A stretch of 64,000 nucleotides of DNA. Source: Pseudomonas fluorescens (GTDB taxonomy: Bacteria; Pseudomonadota; Gammaproteobacteria; Pseudomonadales; Pseudomonadaceae). A program made the position numbers and the translations under genes. Where the stretch lies: the NCBI RefSeq assembly GCF_900636825.1, contig NZ_LR134318.1, positions 3,009,501 through 3,073,500 on the forward strand, given 5' to 3'. Every line of letters begins with the position of its first letter. Position 1 is the first letter of the stretch. The notes beneath the pieces were generated by a model that saw only the letters and a program-made list of their open reading frames with translations, ran no database searches and was not told the DNA's origin. This document shows positions 34,162 through 43,701 of the stretch, piece by piece.

Positions 34162-35330
34162 TGCGCGCACTTACCTGGCAAGCACCCAATCGTTTACAAG
34201 TGGAAAATGTCCCTGATCCGGCGATTCTCAACCCGCGCGATGCGATCATTCGCGTCACCCTCTCCTCGGTCTGTGGTTCCGATTTGCACTTGCTCGGCGG
34301 TTACGTTCCGGCGATGAAGCCGGGCGATATCATCGGCCATGAATTCATGGGCGAGATCGTCGAGGTCGGGCCCGGCGTCACGGGCCTGCGCAAGGGCGAC
34401 AAGGTCATTACCATCTCGATCATCGGCTGTGGCAATTGCGAGCCCTGCCAACGCAGTGATTTTTCCTGCTGCGACAATTCCAATCCCAATCCTTCGATGA
34501 CCGACCTCGCCTATGGTCAGCCGTGTTGCGGCATCATCGGCTACAGCCATGCCTTTGGCGGCTACCCCGGCAGCCACGCGACTTACGTGCGGGTGCCCTA
34601 CGCTGACGTGAACCTGTTCAAAGTGCCTGACGGCGTGCGTGACGAACAAGCCGTGTTCGTTTCCGACGCGGCACCGACCGGCTACTTCGCTGCGGACAAC
34701 GCCGACATTCAGCCGGGCGATACCGTCGCGGTGTGGGGTTGTGGCGGCGTCGGGCAAATGGCGATCTGCAGCGCCTACCTGCTCGGCGCCGAACGGGTGA
34801 TCGCGATTGATCGTTACCCTGAGCGGCTGCGACTTGCCGAAGAGCGCAGCAAGGCGATTACGATCAATTACGAGAAGACCAATGTGCATGAGGCGCTGCT
34901 GGAATTGACCGGCGGACGCGGACCGGATCGCTGCATCGACTGCGTCGGCATGGAAGCTCACGGCACGGAAATCGATTACGCCTACGACAAGACCAAACAG
35001 ATGCTGCGTTTGCACACCGAACGCGGCACGGTGCTGCGCCAGTCCATCCGTGCCTGCCGCAAGGGCGGTACGGTTTCGGTAGTGGGCGTGTACGGCGGGC
35101 TGCTCGACAAGTTTCCGATGGGCGCGATCGTCAACAAAGCGCTAACCCTAAGGTCCGGGCAACAGCCGGGGCAACGCTACGCCACGCGGCTGTTTGAACA
35201 CATTCAGAACGGTGAACTCGATCCTTCCTGGATGCTGACGCACCCGATGAGTCTGGAGGATGGCGCCGAAGGCTATCGGATGTTCAAGGAAAAAACCGAC
35301 CAGTGCCTGCGCGCCGTATTCAAGCCGTGA
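34161..35330 (+). CDS. Zinc-dependent alcohol dehydrogenase, formaldehyde-dehydrogenase-like
   Basis: A 389-residue medium-chain dehydrogenase. Catalytic zinc ligands are in SSVCGSDLHLLGG and GHEFMGEIVEVG, and the four structural cysteines lie in GCGNCEPCQRSDFSCC. The Rossmann loop is VWGCGGVGQMAICSA. The long insert with NSNPNPSMTDLAYGQPCCGI resembles the glutathione-independent formaldehyde dehydrogenase group. It is coupled to the SRPBCC gene by TGATG overlap and closed by a 16-bp-arm hairpin. The natural aldehyde or alcohol is unknown, and detoxification under stress is a reasonable inference from neighbours. Confidence 0.85.
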   Translation: MRALTWQAPNRLQVENVPDPAILNPRDAIIRVTLSSVCGSDLHLLGGYVPAMKPGDIIGHEFMGEIVEVGPGVTGLRKGDKVITISIIGCGNCEPCQRSDFSCCDNSNPNPSMTDLAYGQPCCGIIGYSHAFGGYPGSHATYVRVPYADVNLFKVPDGVRDEQAVFVSDAAPTGYFAADNADIQPGDTVAVWGCGGVGQMAICSAYLLGAERVIAIDRYPERLRLAEERSKAITINYEKTNVHEALLELTGGRGPDRCIDCVGMEAHGTEIDYAYDKTKQMLRLHTERGTVLRQSIRACRKGGTVSVVGVYGGLLDKFPMGAIVNKALTLRSGQQPGQRYATRLFEHIQNGELDPSWMLTHPMSLEDGAEGYRMFKEKTDQCLRAVFKP

Positions 35331-35338
35331 CGCGCCGA

Positions 35339-35379
35339 GCGCTTCTGATGCGGGCATTGACGACCCGCTTCAGAAGCGC
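35339..35379. terminator. Long hairpin between convergent genes
   Basis: GCGCTTCTGATGCGGG (35339-35354) pairs with CCCGCTTCAGAAGCGC (35364-35379) with one mismatch and a 9-base loop. It starts 8 bases after the dehydrogenase stop. It lacks a clear T-run but its position suits a bidirectional terminator. Confidence 0.65.
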
Positions 35380-35386
35380 CGTTGAT

Positions 35387-35701
35387 TCAGTCGTCCGCAT
35401 GATTATGCGCGTCGGCGCACGGCAAACGGCCTGACTCGCCGCCAGCAATACGTTCGGCCTGATCGATGCCGCGCTTGAGCGCGTCATGCACCGTCCACTG
35501 GGCGCCCGGCAAGGTTTCGATTTTCTCGAACACAGCTTGTCCATTCGGGGCATAGACGCTGCGAAAGACCTCGACATCGCCGCTCTCCTGCTCCCGCGCT
35601 CTGACCTCAATGTGACAGCCGTTCTCCACCTCTTGGGTAAAGCATTCGTCGGGCCGTTCTTTTGCTGACCATTTCTTATACGTTTCGCCACGAATAAACA
35701 T
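35387..35701 (-). CDS. Hypothetical protein
   Basis: A 104-residue soluble protein, MFIRGETYKKWSAKERPDEC onward, charged, with three cysteines (DECF, NGCH, LPCAD) and a histidine-aspartate-rich C-terminus (ADAHNHADD). GGAG lies 6 bases before the ATG at 35701, which is preferred over the longer frame to 35761. It has no recognised domain. It is flanked by stress genes and probably monocistronic. No function proposed. Confidence 0.6.
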   Translation of the reverse strand: MFIRGETYKKWSAKERPDECFTQEVENGCHIEVRAREQESGDVEVFRSVYAPNGQAVFEKIETLPGAQWTVHDALKRGIDQAERIAGGESGRLPCADAHNHADD

Positions 35702-36097
35702 GATTCGCTCCGAGGGTAATACGCTCTCTCCAAAGAGTAGAGCTATTACAAAATGATTCATGTTTTATCGCGCAATGAAGCCTTTACCCCGATGAATGGC
35801 GACTGCCGTTTCGCTTGTTCAACCGTTCGTCAGGCGAAGTAACAAAATGTTAAACCAACCAGTTTTCCACGCCTTCCAAAAGTTCGTGGCCGTAGCGAAA
35901 CACCTTCGCGTAATTGTCGCTAACAGCGTAGCCAACGCTATTTGTTGCGGTATCCGCGTTCGCGTGCCGACAGTAAGCGAGCCACTTCGATTCGCTGTTA
36001 AACAAGCGCAGCGGTAAAACCTTGCCAGCGTGAAAGAACAACTTGGCGCGTCGCGGTTTTGGTTATCCGGGGAGCGACGTCGACACTGGAGCCTGTC
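35702..36097. other. Non-coding stretch upstream of cyoA
   Basis: About 395 bases. It must hold the promoter of the hypothetical gene on the left and of cyoABCDE on the right. A reverse-strand frame at 35850-36041 (63 codons, TTG start) has protein-like composition but no ribosome site. I cannot call it a gene and see no other feature. Confidence 0.4.
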
Positions 36098-37027
36098 ATG
36101 AAGCGAACGATCGGCTATTGCCTGATGTATATCGCCAGCAGCCTGTTATTGGCTGGATGCAATCTGGTTGTATTCAATCCCAAGGGCCAGGTGGCCAAAG
36201 ATGAACGCGATCTGATCATTCTCGCAACGGGATTGATGTTGCTGGTGGTCATCCCGGTAATCGTGATGATGTTTGCCTTTGCGTACCGCTATCGCGCTAC
36301 CAACAAAAAGGCCAGATATACACCGCGCTGGGCCAGTTCGCACAAGATCGAAGCCGTGGTCTGGGGCGTTCCGTTCCTGATCATTTGCGTGCTGGGCTGG
36401 GTCACCTGGGAAACCACTCATGCGCTGGATCCCTATCGACCGCTGGATTCCGACGTGCCACCGGTTAACGTGCAGGTGGTCGCAACAGACTGGAAATGGT
36501 TGTTCATTTATCCCGACCTGGGCATTGCTTCAGTGAATGAACTGGCGATCCCGGTCAACACGCCCGTCAACTTCACCATCACCTCCGACGCAGCCATGAC
36601 CTCGTTTTTCATCCCGGCGCTGGGCGGGCAGATCTATGCCATGGCGGGGATGCAAACCAAGTTGCACCTGATCGCCAATGAAGTTGGCCAGTACCGCGGG
36701 ATTGCCGCCAATTACAACGGTCGCGGCTTCTCTGATATGCACTTCAGCACTTTGGCTTTGAGCGGCGCCGATTACGAAGCGTGGACCGAAAAGGTCAAAA
36801 GCGCCGCGCAGCGCCTGGATCAAAACAGCTATGCCGAGTTGGCCAAGCCTTCTGTTGCCCATCGAATCACTTATTACTCGGCCGTTCAGGATCGACTGTT
36901 TCTGAACATCGTCGACAAGTATGAAGGCATGAATAAACGCCCTGGCGCCAAGCCAGCTCAAGCGCAGCGCGATAGCAATGACAAACGCGCTCAACAACAA
37001 CCGAGTCTGCTGGCCGAGGAGCGCTGA
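36098..37027 (+). CDS. cyoA: Cytochrome bo3 ubiquinol oxidase subunit II
   Basis: A 309-residue membrane lipoprotein with leader and lipobox LLAGC (about 17-21), two membrane helices and a periplasmic cupredoxin domain ([38 protein letters not shown]). No CuA cysteine/histidine ligands are present, as expected for a quinol rather than cytochrome c oxidase. GGAG precedes the ATG at 36098. It is the first of five genes spaced by a few bases. The C-terminal tail is rich in Lys/Gln/Arg ([19 protein letters not shown]). Confidence 0.93.
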   Translation: MKRTIGYCLMYIASSLLLAGCNLVVFNPKGQVAKDERDLIILATGLMLLVVIPVIVMMFAFAYRYRATNKKARYTPRWASSHKIEAVVWGVPFLIICVLGWVTWETTHALDPYRPLDSDVPPVNVQVVATDWKWLFIYPDLGIASVNELAIPVNTPVNFTITSDAAMTSFFIPALGGQIYAMAGMQTKLHLIANEVGQYRGIAANYNGRGFSDMHFSTLALSGADYEAWTEKVKSAAQRLDQNSYAELAKPSVAHRITYYSAVQDRLFLNIVDKYEGMNKRPGAKPAQAQRDSNDKRAQQQPSLLAEER

Positions 37028-37029
37028 TC

Positions 37030-39003
37030 ATGTTCGGGAAACTTTCGTGGGATGCAGTTCCAACTGACGAGCCGATTGTCATGTACACCCTGGTGATCGT
37101 CGGCCTGATGGGGTTCGCGCTGGTGGGCACCGTCACCTGGAAACGCAAATGGGGCTATATCTGGCGCGAGTGGTTCACCTCGGTCGACCACAAGAAAATC
37201 GGCTGCATGTACATCATCGTGGCGCTGGTCATGCTGCTGCGCGGTTTTTCCGACGCAATCATGATGCGCACCCAACAGGCCATGGCGTCGAGTGGCGGGC
37301 CGGGTTATTTGCCACCGGAGCATTACGACCAGATTTTCACCGCCCACGGCGTGATCATGATTTTCTTCATGGCCATGCCGTTCGTGGTCGGCCTGATGAA
37401 CATCGTCGTGCCGTTGCAGATTGGCGCGCGCGATGTGGCGTACCCGTTCCTCAATGCGCTGAGTTTCTGGCTGTTTGTGGTCGGCGCGGCGCTGGTCAAC
37501 ATTTCCCTGGGAGTCGGCGAATTCGCCCGCACTGGCTGGGTCGCCTACCCGCCATTGTCTGAATTGGGTTACAGCCCCGGGGTCGGGGTCGATTACTACA
37601 TATGGTCGTTACAGATATCCGGCATCGGCACGTTACTGACCGGGGTGAATTTCTTCGTAACGATTCTGAAAATGCGCACCGAAGGCATGACCCTGTTCAA
37701 AATGCCCGTGTTCACTTGGAACGCCTTGTGCACTTCTGTGCTGATCCTTGCGGCATTTCCGATCCTCACCGCCACCTTGCTGATGCTGACCCTGGATCGC
37801 TATCTGGGCATGCATTTTTTCACGAACGAGGCCGGCGGCAACCCGATGATGTACGTCAACCTCATCTGGGCCTGGGGCCATCCGGAGGTGTACATCCTGA
37901 TTTTGCCGGCGTTCGGGATCTTCTCCGAAATCGCCGCGACGTTCAGCAGCAAGCGCCTGTTCGGTTACGTGTCGCTGGTGTGGGCGACGATCTCGATCAC
38001 CATCCTGTCGTTCATCGTCTGGCTGCACCACTTCTTCACCATGGGCGCCGGGGCAAACGTCAATGCGTTCTTCGGCATCATGACGATGATTATTGCGGTG
38101 CCGACCGGCGTGAAGATCTTCACCTGGCTGTTCACCATGTATCGCGGGCGGGTACGTTTCGAAACGCCGATGTTGTGGACGCTGGGCTTTATCGTCACGT
38201 TCAGTATCGGCGGCATGACCGGCGTGCTGCTGGCGGTCCCCGGTGCGGACTTCCTGTTGCACAACAGCCTGTTCCTGATTGCGCATTTCCATAACGTGAT
38301 CATTGGTGGCGCCGTGTTCGGCTACATGGCCGGGCTGACCTACTGGTTCCCGAAAGCTTTCGGTTTCCGCCTCAACGACCGGCTCGGGCGCATCGCATTC
38401 TGGTGCTGGCTGACCGGTTTCTACTTCGCCTTCATGCCGTCCTACGTGCTTGGGTTCATGGGCATGACGCGGCGCCTCAACCATTTCGACAATCCCGCGT
38501 GGCAGCCGTGGCTGCTGCTGGAACTGGTCGGCGTGGGCATCATTTTGTGTGGTGTGGCATGTCAGGCGTTGCAACTGTTTGTCAGCATCCGCAACCGGGC
38601 GCAGTACCGCGACCTGACCGGCGACCCGTGGGACGGTCGCACGCTGGAATGGGCCACGGCCTCGCCACCGCCCTTCTATAACTTCGCCGAACAACCGAAA
38701 GTCAGTGATCTGGATGCCTATTGGGGCATGAAGGAGCGCGGTGTCAGCACGCTCAGTCACACCGATTACCGCAGCATTCACATGCCGCGCAATACCTCGG
38801 CGGGTCTGGTGATCAGCGTGTTCGCCCTGATCTGCAGCTTCGCGCTGGTGTGGCACATCTGGTGGCTGGCGATTTTCGGGCTGGTGGCTTCGGTCATCGC
38901 CATGGTCGTGCGCAGCTACGACGAAGACATCGATTATTTCGTGCCGGCGCAGGAAGTTGCGCGGATCGAGAAAGCGCGTCTCAAAGACTTGGCGGAGGCC
39001 TGA
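37030..39003 (+). CDS. cyoB: Cytochrome bo3 ubiquinol oxidase subunit I
   Basis: The 657-residue haem-copper oxidase core. Haem and CuB ligands are all visible: [24 protein letters not shown] with the His-Tyr crosslink pair, WLHHFFTMG and [11 protein letters not shown]. The quinone-site residues of E. coli CyoB are conserved (R and D in [11 protein letters not shown] and Q in PEHYDQIF). It reduces O2 to water with quinol electrons and pumps protons. It follows cyoA by 2 bases. Overall wording differs at many positions from the principal P. putida CyoB as I recall it, so this may be a second oxidase copy. Confidence 0.95.
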   Translation: MFGKLSWDAVPTDEPIVMYTLVIVGLMGFALVGTVTWKRKWGYIWREWFTSVDHKKIGCMYIIVALVMLLRGFSDAIMMRTQQAMASSGGPGYLPPEHYDQIFTAHGVIMIFFMAMPFVVGLMNIVVPLQIGARDVAYPFLNALSFWLFVVGAALVNISLGVGEFARTGWVAYPPLSELGYSPGVGVDYYIWSLQISGIGTLLTGVNFFVTILKMRTEGMTLFKMPVFTWNALCTSVLILAAFPILTATLLMLTLDRYLGMHFFTNEAGGNPMMYVNLIWAWGHPEVYILILPAFGIFSEIAATFSSKRLFGYVSLVWATISITILSFIVWLHHFFTMGAGANVNAFFGIMTMIIAVPTGVKIFTWLFTMYRGRVRFETPMLWTLGFIVTFSIGGMTGVLLAVPGADFLLHNSLFLIAHFHNVIIGGAVFGYMAGLTYWFPKAFGFRLNDRLGRIAFWCWLTGFYFAFMPSYVLGFMGMTRRLNHFDNPAWQPWLLLELVGVGIILCGVACQALQLFVSIRNRAQYRDLTGDPWDGRTLEWATASPPPFYNFAEQPKVSDLDAYWGMKERGVSTLSHTDYRSIHMPRNTSAGLVISVFALICSFALVWHIWWLAIFGLVASVIAMVVRSYDEDIDYFVPAQEVARIEKARLKDLAEA

Positions 39004-39005
39004 TC

Positions 39006-39620
39006 ATGTCCAATATCGTGCTGGAAAAAGACATCGCTCACAGTCATGAGCAGGGCCACGAAGATGCCGGGTCGATGCGTGTGTTCGGCTTCTGGATCTA
39101 CCTGATGACCGACTGCATCCTCTTCGCGACCCTGTTCGCGGGCTATGCGGTGCTGCGTGACAGCGTCGCGGGCGGCCCGTCTACCGTCGATATTTTCGAG
39201 TTGCCCTACGTACTCGCCGAAACCACTCTGCTGCTGCTGAGCAGCATCACCTACGGCTACGCCATGCTGGCGATGAACCGCAATCAGCCGTCCCATGTAT
39301 TGCGCTGGCTGGGCGTGACGTTTGTGTTGGGGTGCGGCTTCATCGCCATGGAAATCAACGAGTTTCATCACCTCATCGAAGAAGGCTACGGGCCGGATCG
39401 CAGCGGCTTCCTCACGGCGTTTTTCACCCTCGTCGGCACCCACGGCGCGCACGTACTCAGCGGCCTGGTGTGGATGGCGGTGCTGATGGCGCAGATACGC
39501 AGCCGTGGCCTGACCAATACCAACACCACGCGCCTGAGTTGCCTGAGCCTGTTCTGGCACTTCCTCGATGTCGTGTGGATTTGCGTTTTTACCGTGGTTT
39601 ATCTGCTGGGGGTGGTGTGA
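39006..39620 (+). CDS. cyoC: Cytochrome bo3 ubiquinol oxidase subunit III
   Basis: A 204-residue, five-helix subunit [22 protein letters not shown] opens the first helix, and [14 protein letters not shown] and [19 protein letters not shown] are the conserved late helices of the COX3 family. It stabilises the oxidase core. The ATG at 39006 is two bases after the cyoB stop. Confidence 0.93.
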   Translation: MSNIVLEKDIAHSHEQGHEDAGSMRVFGFWIYLMTDCILFATLFAGYAVLRDSVAGGPSTVDIFELPYVLAETTLLLLSSITYGYAMLAMNRNQPSHVLRWLGVTFVLGCGFIAMEINEFHHLIEEGYGPDRSGFLTAFFTLVGTHGAHVLSGLVWMAVLMAQIRSRGLTNTNTTRLSCLSLFWHFLDVVWICVFTVVYLLGVV

Positions 39621-39621
39621 C

Positions 39622-39960
39622 ATGTATAACCAAAGCCAAGTACATAGCAGTGCCGGCACCAGCCATGGCACCAGTCGTTCGTACCGCATCGGCTTCATCA
39701 TTTCGGTGATCCTGACGGTGATCCCTTTCGGCCTGGTGATGTTCCCGACATTGCCGCGCAGCGTCACTGCATGGGTAGTGGTCGCGCTGGGCGTGGTCCA
39801 GGTGTTCGCCCACCTCAAATACTTTCTGCATCTGGACACCGCTGCGGAACAACGCTGGAACCTGATCGCGCTGATCTTCTCTGCGGTCATCATTCTCCTG
39901 CTGGTTGGGCTCTCGCTATGGATCATGAACGGCATTCACCACAACATGCTGGCGCACTGA
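39622..39960 (+). CDS. cyoD: Cytochrome bo3 ubiquinol oxidase subunit IV
   Basis: A 112-residue, three-helix protein of the CyoD/COX4 prokaryotic family. The soluble N-terminus SAGTSHGTSRSYRIGFIISV leads to helices with VFAHLKYFLHLDTAAEQRWN, the family hallmark. It aids CuB site assembly. It begins one base after cyoC. Confidence 0.92.
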   Translation: MYNQSQVHSSAGTSHGTSRSYRIGFIISVILTVIPFGLVMFPTLPRSVTAWVVVALGVVQVFAHLKYFLHLDTAAEQRWNLIALIFSAVIILLLVGLSLWIMNGIHHNMLAH

Positions 39961-40850
39961 AGCAATGGCGGTTGCCGCTCAATCTCGGCATTGAACTGAC
40001 CAAACCCGGCATCATCTTCGGCAATCTGACCTCAGTATTGGGCGGCTATCTACTCGCCAGCGCTGGCCATACGGTGTCGGTTGCACACTTGTCCGCCGCC
40101 CTGCTGGGCACAGCGCTGATCATTGCCTGCGGCTGCGTGATCAACAACTGCGTCGACCGCGACATCGACCGGCGCATGGTCCGTACCTGCCATCGGGCTT
40201 TGGCCATCCGCGCCGTGTCATTGCCGGTGGCTCTAAGCTATGCAAGCGTTCTCGGCGTGCTCGGTTTCGTGCTGCTTTGGCGCGGCACCAACCCGTTAGC
40301 CTGTGCGCTGGCCGCGTTCGGTTTGGTCGTTTACGCAGGTCTTTACACGTGCCTGATGAAACGCCGCTCCCATTGGGGCACGCTGGTCGGCAGTCTGTCC
40401 GGCGCCATGCCGCCGGTGGTGGGGTATTGCGCGGTGACCAACCGTTTCGATGCCACGGCGTTGATGCTGATCGTCGTATTTTGCTGCTGGCAAATGCCCC
40501 ATTCCCACGCGATCACCGTCATGCGCCATGAAGATTTTCGTGCCGCCGGGTTGCCCACCCTGACGTTGCGCCAAGCGCGACGCGAGATCAGCGCCTACAT
40601 GCTCGCCTTCCTCGCGAGCGCTGCCACATTGGCTTGGGTTGCCAACCTCAATCTGTCTTATCCGCTGGTGGTGATCGGCTTGGGGGGTTACTGGTTGTAC
40701 CTGGCGTTGCAACAGGTAAACGCCAGCACCTCGAAGGCCTGGGCGCGACGCCTCTTCGTTGTGTCGATCCTGCTGATTATGGCGCTCAATGTTTCGCTGG
40801 CGCTGAATGGCGTCCTGCCGTCGCTGAGCACTTTCGCGACGAGTCGTTGA
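39918..40850 (+). CDS. cyoE: Haem O synthase (protohaem IX farnesyltransferase)
   Basis: A 310-residue UbiA-family prenyltransferase that makes haem O for the oxidase. TKPGIIFGNLTSVLGGYLLA and INNCVDRDIDRRMVRT hold the first aspartate-rich motif. GSLSGAMPPVVGYCAVTNRFD and CWQMPHSHAITVMRHEDFRA are conserved loops. No ATG is available after the cyoD stop. The nearest in-frame ATG (39918) lies 43 bases inside cyoD, giving an unusually long overlap and a 20-residue N-terminal extension. A non-ATG start near 39956 cannot be excluded. Confidence 0.9.
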   Translation: MDHERHSPQHAGALKQWRLPLNLGIELTKPGIIFGNLTSVLGGYLLASAGHTVSVAHLSAALLGTALIIACGCVINNCVDRDIDRRMVRTCHRALAIRAVSLPVALSYASVLGVLGFVLLWRGTNPLACALAAFGLVVYAGLYTCLMKRRSHWGTLVGSLSGAMPPVVGYCAVTNRFDATALMLIVVFCCWQMPHSHAITVMRHEDFRAAGLPTLTLRQARREISAYMLAFLASAATLAWVANLNLSYPLVVIGLGGYWLYLALQQVNASTSKAWARRLFVVSILLIMALNVSLALNGVLPSLSTFATSR

Positions 40851-40954
40851 CCTCGGTGACCGCTCATCGGCCACCGATAAATCCATTCAAACGCCATCGC
40901 ATACACGTCATCACAATTAATGACCGCACCGACAAAATTAAACCGGAGGAAACC

Positions 40955-41215
40955 ATGGCCAACGAAGCGTCCACATCCAAATGTGCCTGCCCGGGATGTA
41001 CCTGCGAATGCAATGCTGAAGGCAGCGTCGAGCGCGACGGCAAACGCTATTGCAGCCAGGCGTGCGCAGATCTTCACCCCAACGGGCAACCCTGCCCTTC
41101 CAGCAATTGCCATTGCGAGCAAAACCTGGGGCGGGATAAGCAAAATGTCAGCGATGCGAAACTGGACGAGGCGGTTGAAGAAACCTTCCCGGCCAGCGAT
41201 CCGATTTCGCCGTGA
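40955..41215 (+). CDS. Pseudomonas-type metallothionein
   Basis: An 86-residue cysteine-rich zinc/cadmium-binding protein. The metal-binding part reads CACPGCTCECNAEGSVERDG then KRYCSQACADLHPNGQPC and NCHCEQ, with ten cysteines and two histidines in the bacterial BmtA/PmtA pattern. A separate acidic tail, DAKLDEAVEETFPASDPISP, matches the ending I recall for P. aeruginosa metallothionein PA2140 and for other small stress proteins. GGAGGAAACC stands right before the ATG. It is followed by a DUF2934 gene, also typical of the pseudomonad stress cluster. Confidence 0.9.
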   Translation: MANEASTSKCACPGCTCECNAEGSVERDGKRYCSQACADLHPNGQPCPSSNCHCEQNLGRDKQNVSDAKLDEAVEETFPASDPISP

Positions 41216-41254
41216 GTCGCCGACACTGTTATTCAATTGGCTGGAGATAAAGCT

Positions 41255-41497
41255 ATGGACGAAGAAACCATCCGTAAAACCGCTTACCGCCTTTGGGAAG
41301 AACAGGGCCGACCGCACGGGCAGGATTTCGAACACTGGTCCCAGGCGCGCGCCGAACTGGATGCGTTCGATTCCGATGGCCTGCCCGGCTCGGTCGCCAG
41401 CAGCGTAGCGCCACCTGCACCGCGCAAAAAGAGCAACAGCGCTGCACCTGACGTAGCCAACAAAACCCGCAAAAAAACTTCTTCCGCGGCGAAATGA
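41255..41497 (+). CDS. DUF2934 domain protein
   Basis: An 80-residue basic protein. The N-terminal half has IRKTAYRLWEEQGRPHGQDF then EHWSQARAEL, the DUF2934 signature (aromatic-LWE-GRP-HW). The C-terminal half is a disordered, alanine/lysine-rich tail (PRKKSNSAAP, NKTRKKTSSAAK) that could bind nucleic acid. GGAG precedes the ATG. It is 39 bases downstream of the metallothionein gene. Function unknown, and the family is frequent in stress-induced loci. Confidence 0.85.
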   Translation: MDEETIRKTAYRLWEEQGRPHGQDFEHWSQARAELDAFDSDGLPGSVASSVAPPAPRKKSNSAAPDVANKTRKKTSSAAK

Positions 41498-41518
41498 TCG
41501 ATTTGTCGAACCGACGGT

Positions 41519-42688
41519 ATGCCGTCGTTAACCATGTCCGTTGCTGACAACGTGAAGCGCGGCGTCAATCTGGTTGCGGCGGCATTCGCCCTCACAGCGT
41601 TGTCGTATGGCCTGGCGCGGTTTGCCTATGGGCTGCTGCTGCCGACCATGCGCCAGGATCTTGCGCTCAGCGTCTCTGCCGCCGGAACCATCGGCGGCAG
41701 TGCCTTCGCGGCGTATTGCGTGGGCATCGTCGCGACATTCATCTGCAACGGAAAAATCAGTCCACGGGCACTGACGGTGTACGCCGGTGCGGCGGCTTCG
41801 ATTGGCATGGGGTTGATTGTTTTCGCTGAATCGGCTTTGACGCTGGGGTGCGGCGTGGCCCTCGCCGGTTTAAGCACTGGCCTGACTTCGCCACCATTGG
41901 CCAGTGCCGTGGCTGCGCAATTTGATCAAGCGAACCGCGCACGCGCCAACGGTTTTATCAATGCCGGCACGGCCGCCGGCATCGTGTTTTCCGGCTTAGC
42001 GGTTATTGTCGCTGCGGGCGAATGGCGAGCACTGTACGCGCTGTTCGCGTTGATCGGCGTTGGCGTTACGGTCTGGTTGTGGTTTGCCGTACCGCGACGT
42101 TTCGAACATGCCGTCGTGCCGCAATTCTCCTCGGCCTTGCTGCATCGGCCCGGTTTGTTGCCGCTGTGCTGTAGCGCGTTTCTGATGGGGCTGGCGAGCA
42201 CGGCGATCTGGACGTTCGGCGCCGACATTCTGCGCACTCAAGCCCACTATTCCGATGAATCAATCGCCTGGGCGTGGATCGTGTTGGGCGTCGCAGGTCT
42301 CAGCGGCTGTACAACCGGTGTGTTGACCGGACGATTTGGCATAGCGCGAATCCATCGATTAGCGCTGGCGGGCATCGCAGTGGGCACATTTGGGCTGACC
42401 GCCGCTTCCACTTCGGCGTTTATTGGCCTTGCGGCGATGTGCGTGTTCGGCGCCGCTTATATCGTGTCGTCCGGCGTTTATTTGCTCCAGGGCATCATTC
42501 TGTTTCCCGATCGTCCGGATCTGGGGCTGGGCATTCCATTTCTGGTCCTCGCGCTAGGGCAAACGGCTGGCACACCCCTGTTTGGCGCAGTGCTGGAACC
42601 TGCCGGGGTGACCGTTGCCCTCTGCGGTTTTGCGCTGGCGGCTTGCGTGGCGATGGCGCCTCGCTGCGTTGGCGGCAAACAGTACTGA
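41519..42688 (+). CDS. MFS transporter, YbfB/CynX-like
   Basis: A 389-residue, 12-helix major facilitator. FALTALSYGLARFAYGLLLP in helix 1 and GLSTGLTSPPLASAVAAQF near helix 4 are typical of the YbfB/CynX-like group. No clear ribosome site precedes either ATG (41519 or 41534). Substrate unknown. It is convergent with the SDR gene, with the stop codons only two bases apart and no terminator between. Confidence 0.8.
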   Translation: MPSLTMSVADNVKRGVNLVAAAFALTALSYGLARFAYGLLLPTMRQDLALSVSAAGTIGGSAFAAYCVGIVATFICNGKISPRALTVYAGAAASIGMGLIVFAESALTLGCGVALAGLSTGLTSPPLASAVAAQFDQANRARANGFINAGTAAGIVFSGLAVIVAAGEWRALYALFALIGVGVTVWLWFAVPRRFEHAVVPQFSSALLHRPGLLPLCCSAFLMGLASTAIWTFGADILRTQAHYSDESIAWAWIVLGVAGLSGCTTGVLTGRFGIARIHRLALAGIAVGTFGLTAASTSAFIGLAAMCVFGAAYIVSSGVYLLQGIILFPDRPDLGLGIPFLVLALGQTAGTPLFGAVLEPAGVTVALCGFALAACVAMAPRCVGGKQY

Positions 42689-42689
42689 G

Positions 42690-43601
42690 TCAGCTAATCA
42701 TTGCCGTAGCAACGTCCCACAGTCGCCGCGCGTTATCCGGATCAACAGCGTAAGGCGCGACTCCCGTGTAGTCGGCCGGGCGCTTGTCGACGACCAACGC
42801 CTCGTTACAGTCTTCGAAATAACGACCGCCAATTCCCGCCAACAGCGGCGATGCGGCCAGTAATATCGATGTCGCGGCGCCTTGTTGCACAGTCTTCTGG
42901 CGTTCAATCGGGGTTTTGAGGCCACCGGTGTGCTTCTGCAGATTGGTGGCAATTGCGCCGGGGTTCAGTGCGTTAGCGAAAATCCCGCGTTCCGCCCAGC
43001 GCCGGGTAATTTCCACGGCGATAAGCGCGCAAGCGGACTTTGCCTGAGCATATGCAGCGAAAGCGTCGTAGGCACGGAAGTCGAAGTTGATGTCATCGAA
43101 AACCACCGGGCCTAGCAGGTTGGCATTTGAGCTGAGCGACACAATCCGCGCCCCTGCAGCGCTGCTCAAAGCGTTCTGCAATCCCAGCACCAGCGCAAAG
43201 TGACCGAGAAAGTTGCTGGCGAACTGCAGCTCCCAACCCTGCGCGGAAAGCTGTCGCTCAGGCACGGCCATGATGCCGGCGTTATTGACCAGAATATGCA
43301 GTGGCTCCGACCAGCACTCGGCGAACGATTTGACGGAAGTCAGATCAGCCAGATCGACGGTGCGGATATCAACCCGGCCCCTGCCCCCGGCGCGCAATTG
43401 AGCGGCTACCGATTCCGCCGCCTCGGGTCGCCGTACGGCGAGCGTGACGTCCGCGCCGGCATTGACCAATGCGCGCGCAGTCTCGATGCCAATGCCGGAC
43501 GCCCCGCCCGTCACGATGGCCCGTTTCCCGCTAAGGTCGACGCCTTCGATGACCTCCTGTGCTGTTGAATGAAAGCCGAACGGTGTGGTGATACGCGTCA
43601 T
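42690..43601 (-). CDS. Short-chain dehydrogenase, retinol-dehydrogenase-like
   Basis: A 303-residue SDR. AIVTGGASGIGIETARALVN is the cofactor loop, then LVNNAGIMAVP, the catalytic serine in IVSLSSNANLL and YAQAK. The arginine after beta-2 (LAVRRPEA) suggests NADP. The length and the N-terminal segment TPFGFHSTAQEVIEGVDLSG match the oxidoreductase/retinol-dehydrogenase-like SDR group rather than FabG. GAGG precedes the ATG at 43601. It diverges from a LysR gene across 100 bases and is likely its target. Confidence 0.83.
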   Translation of the reverse strand: MTRITTPFGFHSTAQEVIEGVDLSGKRAIVTGGASGIGIETARALVNAGADVTLAVRRPEAAESVAAQLRAGGRGRVDIRTVDLADLTSVKSFAECWSEPLHILVNNAGIMAVPERQLSAQGWELQFASNFLGHFALVLGLQNALSSAAGARIVSLSSNANLLGPVVFDDINFDFRAYDAFAAYAQAKSACALIAVEITRRWAERGIFANALNPGAIATNLQKHTGGLKTPIERQKTVQQGAATSILLAASPLLAGIGGRYFEDCNEALVVDKRPADYTGVAPYAVDPDNARRLWDVATAMIS

Positions 43602-43701
43602 CAGTGATGCCTCGCTTGTAGAGTTGCGACTCACCATAAGCGCCAGGACTGTCGCGAACAATCAGGCTAATATCGGATGAACTCATGCAGGAATCAGCAC
43701 A

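Noticed and set aside
35850..36041. 63-codon reverse frame upstream of cyoA
   Set aside because: Composition is plausible, but it starts with TTG without a ribosome site and overlaps likely promoter DNA. Not enough support for a gene.
37633..38856. 407-codon reverse frame opposite cyoB
   Set aside because: His/Gln/Glu-rich shadow of the oxidase subunit, whose haem ligands are all in the + frame.
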